Source of the DNA: Serinicoccus marinus DSM 15273 | Lineage (GTDB): Bacteria; Actinomycetota; Actinomycetes; Actinomycetales; Dermatophilaceae | DNA length: 64,000 bases | Assembly (NCBI RefSeq): GCF_008386315.1 | Contig: NZ_CP043808.1 | Coordinates: 2,542,001-2,606,000, forward strand | Reading direction: 5' to 3' | Part shown: positions 7,036 to 16,286 of the stretch, one piece after another | Position numbering within the stretch: position 1 is the first letter of the stretch | How the letters are laid out: each line of letters begins with the position of its first letter | Translations under genes and position numbers: made by a program | The notes under the pieces: model-generated | What the model was told of the DNA's origin: nothing | Databases searched by the model: none | What the model saw: the letters and a program-made list of their open reading frames with translations, nothing else

Positions 7036-8448
7036 TCAGGCCCCGATCTGGCTCTGGCCGCAGACCCGCAGGACCTGGCCGGTGACCGCCGAGCTGGCCG
7101 GGTCGGCGAACCAGCCGATGGCCTCGGCCACGTCGACCGGCTTGCCACCTTGCTGGAGGCTGTTGATGCGGCGGGCGACCTCCCGGGTCGCCAGCGGCAT
7201 CTTGCCGGTCATCTCGGTCTCGATGAAGCCCGGCGCCACGGCGTTGACGGTGATGCCCCGCTCGGCCAGCCGCGGGTCGGCGCCCATGGCGCGGACCAGG
7301 CCGATGACGCCCGCCTTGGACGCGGCGTAGTTGGCCTGGCCACGGTTGCCCGCGATGCCGGAGGTCGAGGCGACCCCGATGATGCGGCCACCCTCGTCCA
7401 GCCCGCCGGGCAGGTCCGGGTCCAGCAGGGTCTGGTTCATCCTGATCTGCGCGGCGAGGTTGACCTCGAGCACGCTGCCCCAGCGGTCCTCGTCGGTGTT
7501 GGCGAGCAGCTTGTCGCGGGTGATCCCGGCGTTGTGCACGATCGCGTGGATGCGGGCCGCGTCGCCGAAGCGCTGCGCGACGTGCGCGGCGATCCGGCTG
7601 CCCGCGTCGGCGGCCGTGATGTCCAGCTGCAGGGCGGTGCCCCCGATGGCGTTGGCCACCTCGGCCAGCCCCTGCCCGCCGGCGGGCACGTCCACCGCGA
7701 CGACGAGGGCGCCGTCGCGGGCGAGGGTCCGGGCGATACCGGCCCCGATCCCGCGACCGGCGCCGGTGACCACGACGACGCGACCCTCGAGCGGCCGCGC
7801 CTCCACCTGGCCGGGCTCGACCGCCGCGTGCCCGAGCCGCAGCACCTGCCCGGACACGTAGGCCGACCGGCCCTCGAGCAGGAAGGACAGCGTCGAGGCG
7901 AGCTCCGCGGCGGTGGTCGGTTCGCTGGTGAGCAGGTCGACCCGCACGAGGTTGGCCGTGGCACCCGCGCGCAGCTCCTTGCCCACGCTGCGCACGATGC
8001 CCTCCAGCGCCTGCTGGGTCGCGACGGCGGTGGGGGCGCCGGCGGTCTCCGGATCCAGGCCGAGCACGACGACGCGACCGGAGGGCTCCAGCCCCTTCAT
8101 CGCCGGGCGCAGCAGCCCGCGCACCGTCTCCAGGTCGGCGATGGAGGTCGCGGCCGTGGCGTCGAGCACCAGGGCACCGATCTTGGCGGGGTATGCCTCG
8201 GGCACCTCGCGGGTGCGGCCGTCGTCCGTGGTCTCGGTCACCCGGGTCTGCGGGGTGTCGAGGAGCGCCTCGCGGGTGGGCACGCCGAGCAGGTCCAGGG
8301 TCTGGGCGGCGATCCGCCCACCCCCGGCGGAGCCCACGGCGACCGGGCCCGAGGGCAGCTCGCGGCCGCGGCGCAGCCGGGTGGCCTGCGGCACACCCAG
8401 CTGCTTGGCCAGCGGGTTGGTGGTCAGCATCTGCATCAGGTCAGCCAT
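7036..8448 (-). CDS. fabG4: 3-oxoacyl-ACP/CoA reductase, FabG4-type
   Basis: The 470-residue length far exceeds a classical FabG. An N-terminal flavodoxin-like region (1-215) precedes a complete SDR domain with TGAGRGIG (228-235), NAG near 307 and the catalytic YAASK (Tyr374, Lys378). This two-domain form is the HMwFabG/FabG4 type known from mycobacteria, which reduces long-chain 3-oxoacyl substrates with NADH. The ATG at 8448 follows directly on the thiolase gene, leaving one base between them. Confidence 0.9.
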   Translation of the reverse strand: MADLMQMLTTNPLAKQLGVPQATRLRRGRELPSGPVAVGSAGGGRIAAQTLDLLGVPTREALLDTPQTRVTETTDDGRTREVPEAYPAKIGALVLDATAATSIADLETVRGLLRPAMKGLEPSGRVVVLGLDPETAGAPTAVATQQALEGIVRSVGKELRAGATANLVRVDLLTSEPTTAAELASTLSFLLEGRSAYVSGQVLRLGHAAVEPGQVEARPLEGRVVVVTGAGRGIGAGIARTLARDGALVVAVDVPAGGQGLAEVANAIGGTALQLDITAADAGSRIAAHVAQRFGDAARIHAIVHNAGITRDKLLANTDEDRWGSVLEVNLAAQIRMNQTLLDPDLPGGLDEGGRIIGVASTSGIAGNRGQANYAASKAGVIGLVRAMGADPRLAERGITVNAVAPGFIETEMTGKMPLATREVARRINSLQQGGKPVDVAEAIGWFADPASSAVTGQVLRVCGQSQIGA

Positions 8449-8449
8449 G

Positions 8450-9736
8450 TCAGCACCCTTCCAGGATCGCGACGACGCCCTGACCGCCGGCCGCGCAGAT
8501 CGAGATGAGGCCGCGCGAGCCCGGGCCGAGCTCGTGCAGCATCTTGGCCAGCGAGGCCACGATGCGCCCACCGGTCGCGGCGAAGGGGTGGCCGGCGGCG
8601 AGCGAGGAGCCGTTGACGTTGAGCCTGCTCCGGTCGACCGTGCCCAGCGGCGCGTCGAGGCCGAGGCGTCCACGGCAGAACTCCTCGGACTCCCAGGCGG
8701 CCATGGTGGACAGCACCGTGGAGGCGAAGGCCTCGTGGATCTCGAAGCGGTCGATGTCGGCGAGGGTGAGCCCCTGACGCGCGAGGAGCCGCGGCACGGC
8801 ATACGCCGGAGCCATGAGCAGCCCCTCCTCACCGCCGACGTAGTCCACCGCGGCGACCTCGGCGTCGACGAAGCGGGCGAGCGCGGGGAGCCGGTGCTGC
8901 TGGGCCCACTCCGGGCTGCCGAGCAGGACGAGCGCGGCCCCATCGGACAGCGGCGTCGAGTTGCCCGCGGTCATCGTCGCGCCCTCGCCCTTGCCGAAGA
9001 CCGGGGAGAGCCCGGCCAGCTTCTCGACCGAGGTGTCCGGGCGCAGCCCCTCGTCGCGGGAGAGGCGCAGGAAGCCGGTGGCGAGGTCGTCGAAGAAGCC
9101 CTCGTCCCAGGCGCGCGCGAGGTTGTGGTGGCTGGCGGCCGCCAGCTCGTCCTGCGCCTCACGGGTGATGCCCCACTCCTTGGCGGTGAGCGCCTGGTGC
9201 TCCCCCATCGAGAGCCCGGTGCGCGGCTCGGCGTTGCGCGGGGTCTCGGGCGCCAGGTCACCGGGCCGGATCGCGGCCAGCGCCTTGGCCCGGGCCATCG
9301 GGGTGCGGGCACGGCTGGCCCCGAGCAGCGCCTTGCGCAGCCCCTCACCGACGGCGATGGGCGCGTCGCTGGCGGAGTCGACGCCGCCGGCCACGCCGGA
9401 GTCGACCTGGCCGAGCCGGATCTTGTTGGCGACTTGGATGACGGCCTCGAGGCCGGTGCCGCAGGCCTGCTGCAGGTCGTAGGCCGGGGTGTCCGCGCCG
9501 AGCGCCGACCCCAGCACGGCCTCCCGGGTGAGGTTGAAGTCGCGGGCGTGCTTGAGCACGGCCCCCGCGGCGACCTCGCCGACCCGCTCGCCGGCCAGGC
9601 CTAAGCGCGCCACCAGGCCGTCGAGCGTGGAGGTGAGCATCGCCTGGTTGGAGGCGTGGGCGTAGGCGCCGCCGGACTTGCCGAACGGGATCCGGTTGCC
9701 GCCGAGGATGACGGCGTCGGTGAGCTGGTCTGGCAT
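8450..9736 (-). CDS. Acetyl-CoA acetyltransferase (thiolase), FadA2/FadI-like
   Basis: The 428-residue thiolase has the nucleophilic Cys92 in QQACGTGLEA, the His of GHPFAATGGR, and the second catalytic Cys in ICAAGGQG near the C terminus. It cleaves or condenses 3-oxoacyl-CoA. It is the first gene of the fabG4/maoC operon, with GGAGAC upstream of ATG 9736. It is divergent from a TetR-FadE operon across an 87-base region that probably carries shared operators. The direction of the pathway (beta-oxidation or chain elongation) is not resolved by sequence. Confidence 0.9.
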   Translation of the reverse strand: MPDQLTDAVILGGNRIPFGKSGGAYAHASNQAMLTSTLDGLVARLGLAGERVGEVAAGAVLKHARDFNLTREAVLGSALGADTPAYDLQQACGTGLEAVIQVANKIRLGQVDSGVAGGVDSASDAPIAVGEGLRKALLGASRARTPMARAKALAAIRPGDLAPETPRNAEPRTGLSMGEHQALTAKEWGITREAQDELAAASHHNLARAWDEGFFDDLATGFLRLSRDEGLRPDTSVEKLAGLSPVFGKGEGATMTAGNSTPLSDGAALVLLGSPEWAQQHRLPALARFVDAEVAAVDYVGGEEGLLMAPAYAVPRLLARQGLTLADIDRFEIHEAFASTVLSTMAAWESEEFCRGRLGLDAPLGTVDRSRLNVNGSSLAAGHPFAATGGRIVASLAKMLHELGPGSRGLISICAAGGQGVVAILEGC

Positions 9737-9774
9737 GGGGAAGGTCTCCTGATGAGCGGTGGGGCCCGAACTAT

Positions 9775-9816
9775 CCGATACCGACTGTAGCCGATACGAG
9801 CCGTACGCGGTACTGT
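9775..9816. promoter_or_regulatory. Candidate TetR operator and leaderless promoter between fadA and tetR
   Basis: CCGATAC occurs at 9775-9781 and 9791-9797, and the related CCGTACGCGGTAC spans 9801-9813. TACTGT (9811-9816) lies seven bases before the ATG at 9824. That spacing would make the tetR-fadE transcript leaderless. The repeats sit exactly between the two divergent operons. Confidence 0.4.
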
Positions 9817-9823
9817 GGAGGGC

Positions 9824-10495
9824 ATGAGGACCGACATCGAGCCCCAGAGCGCCCGTGCCCCGGTCGCCCGGGACGGGCGGGACGCTCGCTGGGAGGCGCA
9901 CCGGACGGAGCGTCGCCACCAGCTCGTCGAGGCGGCGCTCAAGGCCATCCGTCAGCACGGTGCCGGCGTGGGCATGGACGAGATCGCGGCCCAGGCCGGC
10001 ACGAGCAAGACGGTGCTCTACCGCCACCTCGGCGACAAGGCCGGTCTCTACAGCGCCGTCGTCGCCGCCGTCGACGAGACCGTGCTGGGCGACCTGGCGG
10101 CGGCCTCCCGGCAGGGGGGTGACGTCCTGGCCAGGATCCAGGCGATGGTCCACTCCTACCTCTCCCTGGTGGAGCGCGACCCGGAGATCTACCGCTTCGT
10201 CATGACCCGCCCCCTGGAGACGACCGAGGGCGACCCGGACGACCCGGTGCACCGCATCACCGACCGGGTCAGCGACCAGCTGGCCGGGGCGATCCGCACC
10301 CACCTCACGCAGCACGGCCGCGGCGCCGAGGCCGACCTGCTGGCCCCGGCCTGGGGGCACGGCATCGTCGGCCTGGTCCGCGCGGCGGCAGACCACGTCC
10401 TCACGAGCACATCGACCACCCGGCTCAGCGTCGACGACGCCACCCACGCCGTGATCGAGCTGATCCGGCCCGCACTCGCAGGAGAGAACCGATGA
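9824..10495 (+). CDS. TetR-family regulator of the fatty-acid locus
   Basis: The 223-residue protein has an N-terminal TetR helix-turn-helix (VGMDEIAAQAGTSKTVLYRHLGDKAGLY, about residues 53-80) and a C-terminal ligand domain. It is divergent from the thiolase operon and overlaps fadE by ATGA. It probably represses the locus and responds to an acyl-CoA. An in-frame GTG at 9815 is an alternative start, but no ribosome binding site supports either choice, which fits a leaderless message. Confidence 0.82.
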   Translation: MRTDIEPQSARAPVARDGRDARWEAHRTERRHQLVEAALKAIRQHGAGVGMDEIAAQAGTSKTVLYRHLGDKAGLYSAVVAAVDETVLGDLAAASRQGGDVLARIQAMVHSYLSLVERDPEIYRFVMTRPLETTEGDPDDPVHRITDRVSDQLAGAIRTHLTQHGRGAEADLLAPAWGHGIVGLVRAAADHVLTSTSTTRLSVDDATHAVIELIRPALAGENR

Positions 10496-12529
10496 CCACC
10501 TCCACGCAGCAGACCCACACCCCCGAGCCCCGCACCGACGTGTCGATGCCGGGCGCCGCCGCACCCGAGGCCAGCGCGCCCCGCTCGAGCGAGCGGCTCA
10601 CCGACCTCGGGGAGGCGCTGCGGACCGCCTCCGGCGGCAGCTACGGGCCGGTCCGCGACCTCGCGCGGGCGAGCGTCCCCGCCGAGGTCATGGTCCGCGA
10701 CCAGGGCCTCACGATGGACCAGGCACGGGACTGGACCAACGGCGCCATGGCCGGCCTGGTGCAGTACGGCATGGCCGGCAGCGGCTTCCCGACGGCCGTC
10801 GGCGGGCTGGACGACGTCGGCCGCTCCTGCATCGACTTCGAGATGACCGCGCACGGCGACCTGTCGCTCACGGTCAAGTCCGGTGTCCACTTCGGGCTCT
10901 ACGGCGGAGCCGTCACCGCGCTCGGCAACGAGTGGCACCACGAGACCTTCCTGCGGCCCAACCTCGCACTCGAGCAGATCGGGTGCTACGCCATGACCGA
11001 GTTCGGCCACGGGTCTGACGTCGCGTCGCTGGAGACCACGCATACCTATGACCCGGAGACCGACGAGATCGTCGTCCACTCCCCCACGCCGTCGGCGACC
11101 AAGACCTACATCGGTGCCGCGGCGCGGGACGCCCATGTCGCCGCGGTCTACGGCCAGCTGCACGTCGGCGGGGAGTCGCACGGCGTGCACGTGGTCGTCG
11201 TCCCGATCCGTGACACCGACGGCACCCCGCTGCCCGGCGTCACCCTCGGCGACAACGGCGCCAAGGGCGGGCTCGCCGGTGTCGACAACGGGACCATCAC
11301 CTTCGACCAGGTGCGGGTGCCGCGCACCCACCTGCTGAACCGCTACGGCGGCATCGACGACGAGGGTCGCTACGTCTCCGACATCGACAGCGACGGCAAG
11401 CGCTTCTTCACCATGCTCGGGACGCTCGTGCGCGGCCGCATCTGCGTCGCCGCGGGTGCGGCGACGGCGTCCCGCAAGGCGCTCTCGATCGCCACGAGGT
11501 ATGCCCTGCGCCGGCGCCAGTTCACCGCCCCGGGCCACGACGGCGAGGTCGTGCTGCTGGACTACCTCGCCCACCAGCGCAAGCTGATCCCGGCGATCGC
11601 GACGACCTACGCGCACATGTTCGCCGTCAACGAGGTCGTCGAGCGGCTGCAGGAGCTGCACGAGATGCCGGAGAAGGACCAGGTCGCCCAGCGTGAGTTG
11701 GAGACCCGCGCCGCCGGCCTCAAGGCGGTCATCACCCGCTTCGGCAACGACACGATCCAGACCTGCCGCGAGGCCTGCGGCGGCGCGGGCTACCTCGCGG
11801 AGAACGGCCTGACCGTGCTGCGCGGCGACGCCGACGTCTTCGCGACCTTCGAGGGCGACAACACCGTCCTGCTGCAGCTGGTCGCCAAGGGCCTGCTCTC
11901 CGGCTACAAGGAGATGTGGGGCGACCTGGACATGCGCGGCATGGTGCAGTTCGCCGCCCGCGCCTTCGGCGGGCAGTTCGTCGAGGCCACCGCCGCCCGG
12001 CCGCTCGTGGAGCGGCTGCGCACGGCCGCGGCCCGCAAGGGCGAGGACGAGACGCTGCTCGACCGCGGCTGGCAGCTGGCGATGTTCGCCGACCGCGAGC
12101 GCCACGTGCTGGAGACGCTGGCCACCCGGCTGCGACGGCACGCGGACGACAAGGACTCCTTCGAGGCCTTCAACTCCGCGCAGGACCACGTCCTGCTCGC
12201 CGCCCGCACGCACATGGACCGCGTCGTGCTGGAGGCCTTCGTGGCCGGGATCGAGGCGTGCGAGGACGAGCAGGTGCGGGAGGTCCTGGAGCGGCTGTGC
12301 ACCCTGCACGCGCTGAGCTCCATCGACGCCGACTTCCGGCTGGTTCCAGGCCCACAACCGCATGTCCGCGGGGCGGGCGAAGGCCGTCGTCGCACAGATC
12401 AACGAGCTCTGCGCCGAGCTGCGGCCGCACGCCCTGGAGCTCGTGGAGGGCCTCGGGATCCCCGAGGCGTGGCTCAACTCACAGATGCTCGAGGACGAGA
12501 CCGCCGCCCGCTGGACCCCGGGCGCCTGA
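10492..12529 (+). CDS. Acyl-CoA dehydrogenase, FadE5-like, with a late frameshift
   Basis: About 678 residues when read through a frameshift. It carries acyl-CoA dehydrogenase signatures (CYAMTEFGHGSDVASLETT; CREACGGAGYLAENG; ATFEGDNTVLLQ). Long enzymes of this type resemble mycobacterial FadE5 and actinobacterial peroxisome-like ACADs, and act on acyl-CoA with FAD. Near 12338 an extra G in CCGGCTGG changes the frame. The correct continuation reads RWFQAHNRMSAGRAKAV and stops at 12529, where the family normally ends. The uncorrected frame instead runs into Arg/Gly-rich nonsense. A consensus error is the simplest explanation. Confidence 0.87.
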
Positions 12530-12568
12530 CCGGCACCTCGGGCGGGACCGGCACGAGGCCCGGGTGGC

Positions 12569-13135
12569 TCACCGGGCGCCGTGGCCCCAGAGGTCGCGCA
12601 GCAGGGCCACCTCGGCCAGGTGGTGGATGGCCTCGCGGTTGATGTGCAGGACGAGGGTGAGCATCGGCGCCTGCGCCCACGGCCCCTCCGCCGGGCCGAC
12701 GGGCCGTCGCAGTCCCTCGTCGTCGAGCCCGCGCACCCCGGCCGACCAGGCGGCATACGCCTCGTCGAGCTGATCGAGGGCGCCCGCGGCGGTCCCGGCG
12801 TAGTCCCAGGCGAGGATGTCTGCCTCGGGTCCGCCGAAGTGGCTGTGGGCGCGCACCCCCAGCACCCCGACGATGACGTGCCCGAGCCGCCAGGCGATCG
12901 AGGTGACCGGCGCGGGGTCGGGCTCGGGGTGGGCCCAGTCCAGCTGCCACTCCCCGCCCCCGGCGCGCGCCGTCACCGAGGGCGGCGGCTGGTCCGAGCG
13001 GCGGCGCGCGTTCCAGGTCCCCGGGACCGGCTCCCAGAGGTATTCCTCGTCGCTCAGCCCGTCCAGCCGTGGCCGGGCGTGGTGCGTCCAGTGGAAGTCG
13101 AGCTGCTCGGCGAGGTCCGTCGTGAGGGAGTCCAT
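12569..13135 (-). CDS. DinB-superfamily protein
   Basis: A 188-residue four-helix-bundle type protein. It has the His-rich pattern expected for the DinB/YfiT metal site: HWTHH near the start, AWRLGHVIVG in the middle and HINREAIHHLAEVALLRDL at the end. Such proteins include bacillithiol/mycothiol-dependent transferases and many of unknown function; no specific reaction can be assigned. It is divergent from the WYL-domain regulator at 13197, and the two may share control. Confidence 0.75.
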   Translation of the reverse strand: MDSLTTDLAEQLDFHWTHHARPRLDGLSDEEYLWEPVPGTWNARRRSDQPPPSVTARAGGGEWQLDWAHPEPDPAPVTSIAWRLGHVIVGVLGVRAHSHFGGPEADILAWDYAGTAAGALDQLDEAYAAWSAGVRGLDDEGLRRPVGPAEGPWAQAPMLTLVLHINREAIHHLAEVALLRDLWGHGAR

Positions 13136-13196
13136 GCTGCGATGACACCACAGCACGAGGACACGTCCTGTCCGCGGCGCGTGACAGGGTGTCGCC

Positions 13197-14130
13197 ATGA
13201 CCGACCCCACGACCCGGGTGCTGCGGCTCCTGGGGCTCTTCCAGACCCGGGCCCTGTGGAGCGCGCAGGAGCTGGCGGACCGGCTCGGGGTGACCACCCG
13301 GAGCATCCGCCGCGACGTGGAGCGGCTGCGCGAGCTCGGCTACCCCGTGCGGGCCAGCAGCGGGGTCGGGGGCGGCTACCAGCTCGGGTCCGGGGGCTCG
13401 CTGCCGCCGCTGCTCCTGGACGAGGACGAGGCGGTGGCGGTGGCGGTCTGCCTGCGCCTGGCCGCCGGCGGCACGGTCGCGGGGGTGAGCGAGGCGGCGG
13501 TCAGCACCCTGGCCAAGCTGGACCAAGTCCTGCCCGCCGGTGCCCGGGAGCAGGTCGGCGCGATCCACGAGAGCACGGTGGCGGTGGGCAGCGGACGAGC
13601 CGTGGTCGATCCGGAGGTGCTCATGGCCCTCTCCCGCGCCTGCCGGGACCGGCTGCGGACCACCCTGCGCTACGTCGCCCGCGACGGTGCGTCGTCGACC
13701 CGCCGCGTCGAGCCCGTCTCGCTGGTCGCGGTGAGCCACCGGTGGTACCTCCTGGCCTTCGACCTGGACCGGGACGACTGGCGCAGCTTCCGGCTGGACC
13801 GGGTGCAGGAGGTCGCCGTGGGCACGATGCGCAGCCGGCCGCGCCCGGTGCCGGACCCCGCGACCTACATCACCCGGTCGGTGACCCGTGCGCCCTACCG
13901 CTGGGTGGCGCGCGCGAGGGTCCAGATGCCCGCTCCGGAGCTGGCGGAGCGCGTCTCGCCGCTGGCGGGTGAGGTGAGCGAGCTGGGCGAGGGCTGGACG
14001 GAGCTGGTGACCGGTGCCGAGTCGCTGGACTACCTCGCCGCCGAGCTGGTGGCCCTGGGTCGCCGTCGAGGTCCTGGAGCCGCCGGAGCTCGTCGCGCAC
14101 CTGAGGACGGTGCGCGACCGGCTCCGGTGA
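13197..14130 (+). CDS. WYL-domain helix-turn-helix regulator, frameshift near the C terminus
   Basis: Residues 1-60 form a DeoR-like winged helix (ELADRLGVTTRSIRRDVERLRELGYPV). A WYL domain follows (VSLVAVSHRWYLLAFDLDRDDWRSFRLDRV, about 178-207), which in this family senses ligands or nucleic acid. Near 14060 the reading frame changes: the family-like ending VAVEVLEPPELVAHL through RDRLR and TGA at 14130 is one frame away. The intact protein would be about 310 residues. It is divergent from the DinB gene, its most likely target, and its end lies three bases from the convergent ABC operon. Confidence 0.82.
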
Positions 14131-14133
14131 GGC

Positions 14134-14817
14134 TCAGGGCAGGGCGCGGCGGAGCGCGGCGTAGGACACGAGCGCGAGCAGCGCCAGCACCGGCAGGCTC
14201 CAGAGCGTCAGGCCCAGGACGCCCGTGCCGGCCACCCAGGAGAAGACCTCGCCCCAGGCCTCCAGGCGGGTGATGAGCCACAGCCCCACGAGGAGGAGCA
14301 GCGCGACGGCGATCATCCCGGCCGTCAGCACGAGCGCGCCGAAGCGCTTGTAGATCGTGGCGCAGAAGAAGCCGACCTGGAAGAAGGCGAAGGACAGCAC
14401 GAGGTAGATGAAGCCGGCAGCGGCCCAGCCCTGCGCCCAGACACCCGGCACCTTGAAGAAGACGCTGCCGGTGCCGAAGCCGCCCGTGGCGTCCTCGATC
14501 AGACCGCCGACGACATAGATGGCGCCCAGGGCGGCCGAGGCGAGCAGCGCGGTGAGCATCGTCCCGACGTAGAACTCCCGGCGGGTCACGCTGAGTGCCT
14601 GGGAGAACGGGAAGGTCAGCGTGAGCGACTGCACCCCGACGACCAGGAAGTACCACATCGGGGCCTGCGCGCCGCCCCCGACGATGCCGTCGACCGGCAG
14701 CATGGCGAAGATCGCCATGGTGATGACCAGGGCGCCACCGAGGACGAGCAGCGGGACCCAGAGGAAGGTCTGCTTGTTGACCAGCTGCAGCCGGACGACG
14801 GACAGGGTGCGGTTCAT
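14134..14817 (-). CDS. ABC-2-type permease
   Basis: A 227-residue integral membrane protein with six predicted helices (about 20-40, 55-75, 90-112, 130-152, 160-182, 195-220) and no other recognisable domain. It is last in a GntR-ATPase-permease operon and overlaps the ATPase gene by four bases. The arrangement matches the YtrA-type ABC modules of Gram-positive bacteria, often induced by cell-envelope stress. The exported substrate is unknown. Confidence 0.75.
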   Translation of the reverse strand: MNRTLSVVRLQLVNKQTFLWVPLLVLGGALVITMAIFAMLPVDGIVGGGAQAPMWYFLVVGVQSLTLTFPFSQALSVTRREFYVGTMLTALLASAALGAIYVVGGLIEDATGGFGTGSVFFKVPGVWAQGWAAAGFIYLVLSFAFFQVGFFCATIYKRFGALVLTAGMIAVALLLLVGLWLITRLEAWGEVFSWVAGTGVLGLTLWSLPVLALLALVSYAALRRALP

Positions 14818-15718
14818 GGCACGAGCTCCTTGTGCTGCGGGACGGACCCTGCGGCCCGTCGGGTGAGACGGACGACGAGCTGCTGGAGCGACACCGGCGC
14901 GACCTCGAGATCGGCGGCGGCGAGCCGCTGACGGTCCTGCTCGGACAGGCCGCCCAGCACGGTGGCCGAGGAGACCCGGCCCAGGCTCTCGGTATGGATC
15001 ACCTCACGCCCGGCGACGAAGCCCTCGACCGCGGCGGAGTCACCGACCACGACCGCCGCCCGGCCGCGCAGCGCGTCGGTGTCCTCGTCGAGCAGGATCT
15101 GCCCCTGCTCGATGACGAGCACCCGCTCCAGCAGCGGGGCGACCTCGTCGATGAGGTGGCTCGAGAGCACGATGGTGCGCGGGTGGTCCGCGTAGTCCTG
15201 CAGCAGCCGGTCGTAGAACAGCTGCCGGGCGACGGCGTCGAGCCCGAGGTAGGGCTCGTCGAAGAAGGTGATCTCGGCCCGGGAGGCCAGCCCGATGATC
15301 ACCCCGACGGCCGAGAGCTGGCCGCGGAGAGCTTCTTGATGCGCCGGTCCACGGGGAGGGCGAACTCCTCGACGAGCTGACCCGCGAGCTCGTCGTCCCA
15401 GCGCGGGAAGAACAGCCGGGCCATGGCCAGGGCGTGTCGCCCGGTCGCGTCGTCCGGGTATTTCTGGCTCTCCCGGACGAAGCACATCCGGGACAGCACC
15501 CGCGAGTTCTCGAAGGGGGTCTCGCCGAAGACCCGGGCCTGGCCCGAGGTGGCGAAGTTCTGCGCCGTGAGGATCGACATCAGCGTCGTCTTCCCCGCGC
15601 CGTTGCGCCCGAGCAGGCCGTAGATGGAGTCCTGCTCGATCGAGAACGACACCTCGTCCAGCGCGGTCGTCTCGCGGTATCTCTTCGTGAGGCTCTGCAC
15701 CTCGATGACCGAACTCAT
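14814..15718 (-). CDS. ABC transporter ATPase, one-base deletion at the signature motif
   Basis: Walker A GRNGAGKTTLM is in the first frame. Walker B ITFFDEPYLGLD and the H-loop SSHLIDE are in another. The frames meet at the ABC signature: a single missing base near 15326 turns the expected LSRGQLSAV into LSAASSRPSG. With it restored the protein is 301 residues. The deletion falls in a GC-rich hairpin-prone site, so an assembly error is likely. The gene starts within the TGATG overlap of the upstream GntR gene. Confidence 0.82.
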
Positions 15719-16098
15719 CAGCTCGGCTCCTTCCTGGTGGTCCCTGCGGTCCGCTCGGCGATGAGGGCGGTCACGTCGTCCGGCCCGAGGCCGAGCCGGC
15801 GTGCCTCGGCGAGCAGCGGGTCGACATACGCGGCGGCGAAGTCGTTGGTCCTCCGGGCCAGCAGCGCAGCCCGGGCACCGGTGGCGACGAACATCCCGAC
15901 GCCGCGACGCTTGTAGAGCACGCCGTCGTCGACGAGCTGGTTGATGCCCTTGGCGGCGGTGGCCGGGTTGATCCGGTGGAAGGCCGCCAGCTCGTTGATG
16001 GACGGTGCGCGCTCCTCCTCGGCCAGGCTGCCGTCGACGATCGAGCCCTCGATGCTCTCCGCGATCTGCACGAAGATCGGTCGACCTTCTTCGATCAC
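15718..16098 (-). CDS. GntR-family regulator, YtrA subfamily
   Basis: The 126-residue protein has an N-terminal winged helix (PIFVQIAESIEGSIVDGSL, SINELAAFHRINPATAAKGI) and only a short C-terminal helical tail. That architecture defines the YtrA subgroup, which regulates ABC transporters. It starts with GTG at 16098 behind AAGGAGG and heads the operon with the ATPase and permease. Autoregulation through the palindrome at 16118-16130 is likely. Confidence 0.87.
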   Translation of the reverse strand: MIEEGRPIFVQIAESIEGSIVDGSLAEEERAPSINELAAFHRINPATAAKGINQLVDDGVLYKRRGVGMFVATGARAALLARRTNDFAAAYVDPLLAEARRLGLGPDDVTALIAERTAGTTRKEPS

Positions 16099-16117
16099 CG
16101 CCGCCTCCTTGGTTAGT

Positions 16118-16130
16118 TACTAGACTAGTA
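16118..16130. promoter_or_regulatory. Palindromic operator of the YtrA-type operon
   Basis: TACTAG-A-CTAGTA is a perfect inverted repeat, 20 bases upstream of the GntR start. It lies in the only AT-rich patch of the region and overlaps plausible -10 sequence (TAGTAACT on the minus strand). It fits the symmetric TAC/GTA half-sites bound by YtrA-type regulators. Confidence 0.6.
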
Positions 16131-16257
16131 GACCATGGGACTGGGGTACGCGCAAGAGGCGGCGGAGCGCGCAGCAGGGCGCAGAGGCACGCTGGTGCAG
16201 AAGGTGGCGTCGCAGGGGTGGCTCCGACGACGCGCGTGTCGCACGGCTCCGCACGAG

Positions 16258-16281
16258 GAGATGCACCACGAGATGCACCAG
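16258..16281. repeat. Tandem 12-bp duplication
   Basis: GAGATGCACCAC is followed directly by GAGATGCACCAG. The pair lies in the gene-poor stretch 16131-16286, which otherwise shows no gene or clear signal. Confidence 0.7.
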
Positions 16282-16286
16282 CGTGG

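Noticed and set aside
7150..8508. Very long antisense open frames opposite fabG, thiolase, nuo and mmpL genes.
   Set aside because: Typical of GC-rich DNA, where the opposite strand of real genes lacks stops. Their translations are Gly/Arg/Ala-rich and have no starts supported by ribosome binding sites.
16258..16281. 12-bp tandem duplication as an attachment site or regulatory repeat.
   Set aside because: Only two units, no nearby mobile gene, and no symmetry. Recorded as a simple repeat.
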